DNA from: Lytechinus pictus | Lineage: Eukaryota; Echinodermata; Echinoidea; Temnopleuroida; Toxopneustidae | Length of the DNA stretch: 64,000 nucleotides | Assembly: GCF_037042905.1 (NCBI RefSeq) | Contig: NC_087259.1 | Location: 20,046,501-20,110,500, forward strand | Direction of reading: 5' to 3' | Shown: in pieces, positions 59,378 through 64,000 of the stretch | Layout: every line of letters begins with the position of its first letter | Position numbering within the stretch: the first letter of the stretch is position 1 | Position numbers and translations under genes: made by a program | The notes under the pieces: model-generated | Told to the model about the DNA's origin: nothing | What the model saw: only the letters and a program-made list of their open reading frames with translations | Database searches by the model: none

Positions 59378-59456
59378 TGAAATAGCGGGGATGGACTAGG
59401 CCTAAACTTCAAATTTCAAGCTTGAAGTTTGGGCCTAGTCCGTCCCCGCTATTTTC
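59378..59456. repeat. 35-bp inverted repeat inside the insertion
   Basis: GAAATAGCGGGGATGGACTA, GGCCTAAACTTCAA pairs with TTGAAGTTTGGGCCTAGTCC and GTCCCCGCTATTTT around a short AATTTCAAGC-type loop, with about three mismatches. It could be a small foldback or a hairpin in a transcript from either strand. Confidence 0.85.
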
Positions 59457-59889
59457 ATACCCCATGACTACATCGACAATCTCGCTAGCCGGCTAGCACC
59501 GGCGATATCAAAGGCCGGATCCCGCTCTGACCATATCCTTGCATTGACCTAAATTTGAATAGGCCTAAAATCGACAGTTTGTCGTTACTAAAACAGGAGG
59601 TCGGAAACAAGTCCACATCTACCTCTGATAATTGTCTAATTACAATAAAACAGGTTTACTTATATTGGACCTACATGAAGCATTCCGATGAATGTCTATA
59701 TCTACGACAAACTATATATCCCTAGAAACTCCATGATGATCACACTTTTCTTATTTGGAAGTCAGGCAAAGGAATGATTGAAATTGAGGTTTACATACCA
59801 TTACCGGTACTAAAGCAAGACAGGATGAGCCCCGAACCCCGGCAAACACATTACAAATTTGCAAGTGAGATCAAATGATGAAAATGAGC

Positions 59890-60300
59890 GTAACTTACTT
59901 TTATTCCTATGGAATGTCATTAGATTAGTATTGATGTTCCCTCCAAGATTTTCTGCTCCAATGAAGTTAACTCAGAAACCATGATTTCGAACATCAATTC
60001 TATAAACAGATAATTAGTCTAGCTATTTCGTTTCAGAAACTTGAAATTCGCAGAGTCCAAAAGAACGACACTGTGCACAGATATCGTAGGGAGTTGTGGG
60101 ACGGAAAAAAATGTTTAATGCATGAGGACATGAATAAAACATTAGCGTTTTATCCAATCATACAAGTGCATTATGCGTATTTTGACGTCATTCTCATGAA
60201 TAAAACATTGACCCTCCAAAATCAACCTTCAAATTGTCCGCCGGCAGCCATGTTGGCTATGTACAAAACCTATGGGAAATAAAAACGCGCGGAAAGAGTT
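59890..60300 (-). promoter_or_regulatory. Promoter-like sequence on minus strand of the insertion
   Basis: Read leftward, the region has a YY1-like AACATGGCTGCCGGCGG (60235-60255) and TCCCACAACTCCCTACGATA (about 60080-60100), resembling the ACAACTCCC core of ZNF143-type promoters. A donor-like GTAAGT follows at 59898. The motif words are visible; promoter activity is inference. Confidence 0.25.
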
Positions 60301-60364
60301 CCCTCTCTAGCTCCCTTCGGGAGCTTACGTATACGTAAGATCGTATCTCTGTGAGATAGGACCG

Positions 60365-61690
60365 GATAGGACACCGATAACGCCCTCGCGCGTCCGTTCT
60401 CTCACCGACACAGATCCGATCTTGTCGCGGGTCCGTAACTTCATCTTACAAGGATGGCCTACAGCAGATGAATTACAAGATAAGGCATTCGGTCCGTATT
60501 TGAATAGAAAAAATGAATTGAGTGTCCATGAGGGGGTAATATTGTGGGGAGCTCGCGCGGTGCTTCCTCTGAAATGTCGAGAAGCAATGATGGAAGAATT
60601 GCATGATGCACATCCAGGGATAGTGCGTATGAAGGCAATGGCGAGAAGTTGCGTATGGTGGCCACAGATTGACAAAAATTTGGAGCGTAAAGTAAAATCT
60701 TGCGAAAAATGTCAATCACACCAGCGACAACCGTCGAAAGCTCCACCCCATCAGTGGGAATATCCAAGTAAACCGTGGTCGCGAATTCATGTCGATTACG
60801 CAGGTCCAGTAGAAGGGAAAATGTTACTAGTAATAGTAGATGCGTATTCAAAATGGATAGATGTTCATATTACGAATAAATCGACTAGCGAAGCGACAAT
60901 CGACAAATTGAGGGAAGTCTTTTCGGCACAAGGTCTTCCTCAAACGCTGGTTTCGGATAATGGGCCCTGTTTCACGAGTGAGGAATTCGCTATGTTCATG
61001 AAAATGAACGCAATCAATCACATTCGAGGTGCACCATATCACCCAGCCACTAATGGTCTCGCGGAAAGAGCAGTGCAAACTGTGAAAGGAGCCCTCAGAA
61101 AAATGAGTGGACCCCTTCAGACGAGATTAGCAAGGTTCTTGTTGAGTTACCGTACAACTCCACAAGCTACCACAAATCAGTCACCGGCAGAATTGCTCAT
61201 GAACCGAAAGTTGCGTACTCGCATATCTTCTGTTCTGCCTGATGTGAACGCAACCGTTGAGAAGAAGCAATTCTCACAGACCGCTCACACTTCTCGCAAA
61301 CTTCGCGAATTTAAGATAGGAGAAGAAGTCCTTGTGAGAAATTACGGGCGAGGTAACCAATGGCTACCCGGAAAAGTAGTCGAACGTAACGGTCCGGTAT
61401 CCTATGTAGTAAATGTCAATGCCAATGGCTCGACACTGAGATGGAAACGTCATGTTGACCAACTGCGAAGTCGAATCTCGACTTCATCAACCTCGAACGA
61501 CGACACCGTCCCGACACACGAAGATGACGTTATCATCCGTGATAACGAGAATGATGATCGCGATGTCAACGAAGATCAGATAGACATTCGCGCCGACCGT
61601 GAAGACGATCCTGAAGTCGAACACGATGACGGTATAAAGCATTATCCTAGACGAGAGCGGAGAAAACCAAACTATTATGGTTTTTCGTAA
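60365..61690 (+). CDS. Ty3/gypsy integrase part of pol (separated)
   Basis: The open frame resumes after the duplicated GATAGGACA and runs to a stop at 61690. It has an H2C2 zinc-binding N-terminus (HDAHPG...CEKCQ, near 60602-60715), then the integrase core with the catalytic triad: D in IVDAYSKWIDVH (about 60837), D in VSDNGPCFTSEEF (about 60955) and E in GLAERAVQTVKGA (about 61060). The C-terminal domain ends with WKRHVDQLRSR, followed by an Asp/Glu-rich tail (DVNEDQIDIRADREDDPEV). All catalytic residues are present and no stop or frameshift was seen. It lacks its own start because the rest of pol lies 4.4 kb upstream. Confidence 0.95.
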   Translation, partial: DRTPITPSRVRSLTDTDPILSRVRNFILQGWPTADELQDKAFGPYLNRKNELSVHEGVILWGARAVLPLKCREAMMEELHDAHPGIVRMKAMARSCVWWPQIDKNLERKVKSCEKCQSHQRQPSKAPPHQWEYPSKPWSRIHVDYAGPVEGKMLLVIVDAYSKWIDVHITNKSTSEATIDKLREVFSAQGLPQTLVSDNGPCFTSEEFAMFMKMNAINHIRGAPYHPATNGLAERAVQTVKGALRKMSGPLQTRLARFLLSYRTTPQATTNQSPAELLMNRKLRTRISSVLPDVNATVEKKQFSQTAHTSRKLREFKIGEEVLVRNYGRGNQWLPGKVVERNGPVSYVVNVNANGSTLRWKRHVDQLRSRISTSSTSNDDTVPTHEDDVIIRDNENDDRDVNEDQIDIRADREDDPEVEHDDGIKHYPRRERRKPNYYGFS

Positions 61691-62029
61691 TTTCGGATAC
61701 AACAATAATTTTAATAGATCTTGTCTTGGATTATTAACTCACATATTTTTGGACCTTGTCAAAATTCCTGATTTAATTGTTTAGTTCAGTAAAACAAATT
61801 CTATTATTGAATTTATTAGTTTTAATTCTAACTTCAGTTCCTGACTGACGTATACCAGTTAATGTTTGATAATTATCAAAAGTTTCTCGAAGTTAAATTT
61901 GAATCTGGGAACTGATTTCAAAAGAAATTGTTAAATTTCAATATATAGTTTCATGACCAGTTGAATATTTACTGGTACAGTTATTGAGTTGCAAATTGAA
62001 TTGGGATGTTGAAAAGGTATGTTTAATCT
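61691..62029 (+). other. 3' non-coding region of the gypsy element
   Basis: AT-rich, with no env-like frame between integrase and the polypurine tract. The element therefore has gag-pol only. Confidence 0.8.
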
Positions 62030-62042
62030 AAGGGGGGAGAGA
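62030..62042 (+). other. Polypurine tract
   Basis: AAGGGGGGAGAGA abuts the 3' LTR, as required for plus-strand priming. Confidence 0.9.
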
Positions 62043-62225
62043 TGTTATATATTGATAATGATGTCATACATGATGTCATACCATGACTCACAATTGTAGC
62101 TGCTAGCTGCGCAGGCGCAATGCGGAATAAACTTGCTTTGGAATCATATACCAAGAGTATCAGACGTGTGCTTATTTATGTGCCTTAATTACTAATTACT
62201 GTAGATTAATTAGGAGTACATAACA
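62043..62225 (+). repeat. 3' LTR of Ty3/gypsy element
   Basis: 183 bases identical by eye to 53050-53232, TGTTAT...ATAACA. The full element with its insertion is 9,176 bases; without the insertion and one duplicate copy it would be about 4.76 kb. Confidence 0.95.
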
Positions 62226-62856
62226 ATATTTTCATCATAGCTCACAAACACATGCATTTCATGGTGCCCACTCTTGTAAAAAGTTATAGTTTCCCCATTC
62301 GCATTGTACATGATACACTGTTAGGGCCTTTGTCGGCTGATTTGATTTTCAAAATGCAGTATTTATCACCAATATAATAAATAAAGCAAAAAAATTATAT
62401 ATCTCGTTAGAAATCATGTTGCCAGACAGTTTGTTCACACATCACAATATGGGCATTTTGTATCACAAGCAAAGCCAAATTTTTTCAAAATTATTTGTTC
62501 CCACTCAAATTGTTCATAATAATAGTAAGGGACGTATGGCAACCATTTGGAATATCAAAATACATCATTTATTACATGACATAAGTAATGATATATTTCG
62601 TTAGCAATCATGTTTTCAGACAGTACTTCACTCATAGATCACAGTTACATGCATTTTAGTGCTCACTCTTGTGAAATTATTTTTTTGCCCATTCATATTG
62701 TGCATAATAGAGTATACAGGAGTCTATGGCAGCCATTTTGAATACCAAGGAAATAATTATTTTGCCAAAAATTCCTGTTTTTAGACATTTACTTCTGGGT
62801 CACACAATACAGGCATTTTATAGTCAATGTGTGTGTGTAGTTTTGTGATTTCCATA
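62226..62856. repeat. Right arm of the inverted ~210-bp repeat array
   Basis: Reverse-complement counterpart of 52540-53049 (see there). Units contain TGGTGCCCACTCTTG, CCCATTCRYATTGT, GGCAACCATTT and TTCCATAGGTAA. Confidence 0.75.
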
Positions 62857-63451
62857 GGTAATTTACATATTTTGGCGGCCATAATGGATTTTGCCAATTT
62901 GCGAAAAAATTTCAAGGTTTCGCTATAGTGTCATCATTCAGGCTTCATGGAATCAGCACCCTTGAATTGACAAGAAACCATCAAAATAAATTGCATATAA
63001 TTATATATAAAAAACAGGGTCATGCCTCCTCTAGCCTGGAATACAATGTTATATCCAAAGGTAAATTACATATTTTGGCGGTCATATTGGATTTTGCCAA
63101 TTTGCGAAATATGCTCAAGGTTTCGCGAGTGTCATCATTCAGGTTTCATGGAATCAGCACCCTTGAATTATCAAGAAACCATCAAAAATACATTGCATAT
63201 AATTATTTTTTAAAACAAGGTCATGCCTCCTCTAGCCTGGAATACAATGTTATATCCCGAAGGTAATTTACATATTTTGGCGGCCATATTAGATTTTGCC
63301 AATTTGCGAAAAATGTTCAAGGTTTCGCGAGTATCAACATTCAGGTTTCATGGAATCAGCACCCTTGAATTGACAAGAAACCATCAAAAATACATTGCAT
63401 ATAAACTATATTAAAAAAGAAAGAAGGTCATGCCTCCTCTAGCCTGGACCT
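62857..63451. repeat. Three tandem ~202-bp units
   Basis: Units start GGTAAWTTACATATTTTGGC at 62857, 63060 and 63262. Each contains GATTTTGCCAATTTGCGAAA, TCATGGAATCAGCACCCTTG, CAAGAAACCATCAAAA and TCATGCCTCCTCTAGCCTGG. They are about 90% alike. Short open frames here simply follow the repeat. Confidence 0.95.
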
Positions 63452-64000
63452 TATATATTTGCATAGTGATGAATCCAACATCTTAAGCAGTGTTAAGTGT
63501 TGGGTCGAACCAGCGGTAAATGCAACATTTTAAAAAGGTTTCCACTCATCCAATCTTTCAAAATGTTGTATTAACACATCGTTTTTTAGAGTGTAAATTT
63601 AATCATAAACAACCGATAAATGAAGAGCTCACTTGCAAAACGGGTTAGGTCCATTTTTCATCAAATTTGATTTTTTGGTCTCAATGTATAGATTTTTAGT
63701 AGCTCTATAAGATGATACCAAAGAAAAGTTGAAATTCCTATTTAAAAGTGATAAAAAATGGCACAGAAAAATCACTTTTTTTTCAAAAGGGGTTAGGTCC
63801 ATTTCAGTTTAGTTGCAAAAAGGATTAGGTTCACACCGAATTTTTTTGGAAAAGAATATTAAAAAAAATATGAATAAAGGTAGATTTCTTTTATACCCAA
63901 TTTTATGTTGTCATGGTAGGGAATCTTGAAAATTTAGTTTCGCATAAGAATATGCAATATAGGAGAATAAAAAAAATATTTTCTTGGAGTGGACCTAACC
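63452..64000. other. AT-rich end with GTTAGGTCCA words; edge-truncated
   Basis: GGGTTAGGTCCATTT occurs near 63643 and 63790, ATTAGGTTCACAC near 63824, and the inverse GTGGACCTAACC closes the window at 63989-64000. This suggests an inverted-repeat element cut by the window edge. A TTTTTTAGAGTGTA motif at 63582 matches the CACTCTTAAAAA end type of the 15267 MITE. Confidence 0.5.

Larger units (their letters stand above)
55959..60364. mobile_element. 4.4-kb insertion splitting pol, 9-bp duplication
   Basis: GATAGGACA occurs at both junctions (55950-55958 and 60365-60373), and the pol frame is in register on the two sides. This is therefore a clean insertion with a target duplication of up to 9 bases. 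The left end is GGGGGGTGAAACTCC (CAGGGGGG if part of the duplication is counted, hAT-like). The right end, CTGTGAGATAGGACCG, is not its complement. A 15-bp subterminal inverted pair ATTTTGGAGGGTCAA is at 56003-56017 and 60208-60222. The right 300 bases are CpG-rich and contain palindromes (TTACGTATACGTAA; CTCCCTTCGGGAG). No transposase or other long frame exists. Class unresolved. Confidence 0.75.

Noticed and set aside
61691..62042. Envelope gene of an errantivirus-type element
   Set aside because: Only 350 AT-rich bases lie between integrase and polypurine tract, with no long frame.

Overview
This is eukaryotic, intron-rich animal DNA, not a prokaryotic or organellar window. Echinoderm, probably sea urchin, is my best guess. 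It rests on tRNA-headed SINEs, many short TA- or 8-bp-flanked inverted-repeat elements, abundant ATC/TAG/GA microsatellites, a Ty3/gypsy element with 183-bp LTRs, and short host exons separated by multi-kilobase introns. The species call is inference.

Two host genes can be read on the minus strand. (1) From about 34.5 kb down to 3.9 kb lie five short exons with matching splice phases (34458-34531, 31100-31171, 28919-28969, 5833-5890, 3915-4118). They encode the C-terminal part of a protein I do not recognise. (2) From 51.9 kb down to 44.9 kb lie the last three exons of a phytanoyl-CoA dioxygenase (PhyH) family gene (51797-51886, 46022-46303, 44915-45073), all in phase 0. The upstream exons that should carry the HxD iron ligands lie beyond the window.

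The rest is non-coding and dominated by mobile DNA. Region by region: 0-5 kb, ATC-rich higher-order repeat and the 3' end of gene 1; 5-14 kb, SINEs, a GA/GT minisatellite, a CR1/L2-like fragment and a possible E2F-bearing control region; 14.5-16.6 kb, a 2.1-kb inverted-repeat transposon with a second one nested inside; 17-29 kb, unique AT-rich DNA, one possible plus-strand exon and a perfect 93-bp palindrome; 29-45 kb, simple repeats, several MITEs, an intact 1-kb hAT-like element with perfect 8-bp target duplication, and SINEs; 45-52 kb, the PhyH 3' half, whose 5.5-kb intron holds a TTAA-flanked element which itself holds a 3.6-kb near-perfect palindrome; 52.5-63.5 kb, a Ty3/gypsy element sitting between inverted arms of an old repeat array.

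The most unusual structures are the 3.6-kb foldback inside a TTAA element inside a gene intron, and the gypsy element with identical LTRs whose pol is split by 4.4 kb of unrelated DNA flanked by a 9-bp duplication. That insert carries promoter-like sequence and splice-like signals on the opposite strand. No CRISPR, operon, rRNA or convincing functional tRNA was seen.
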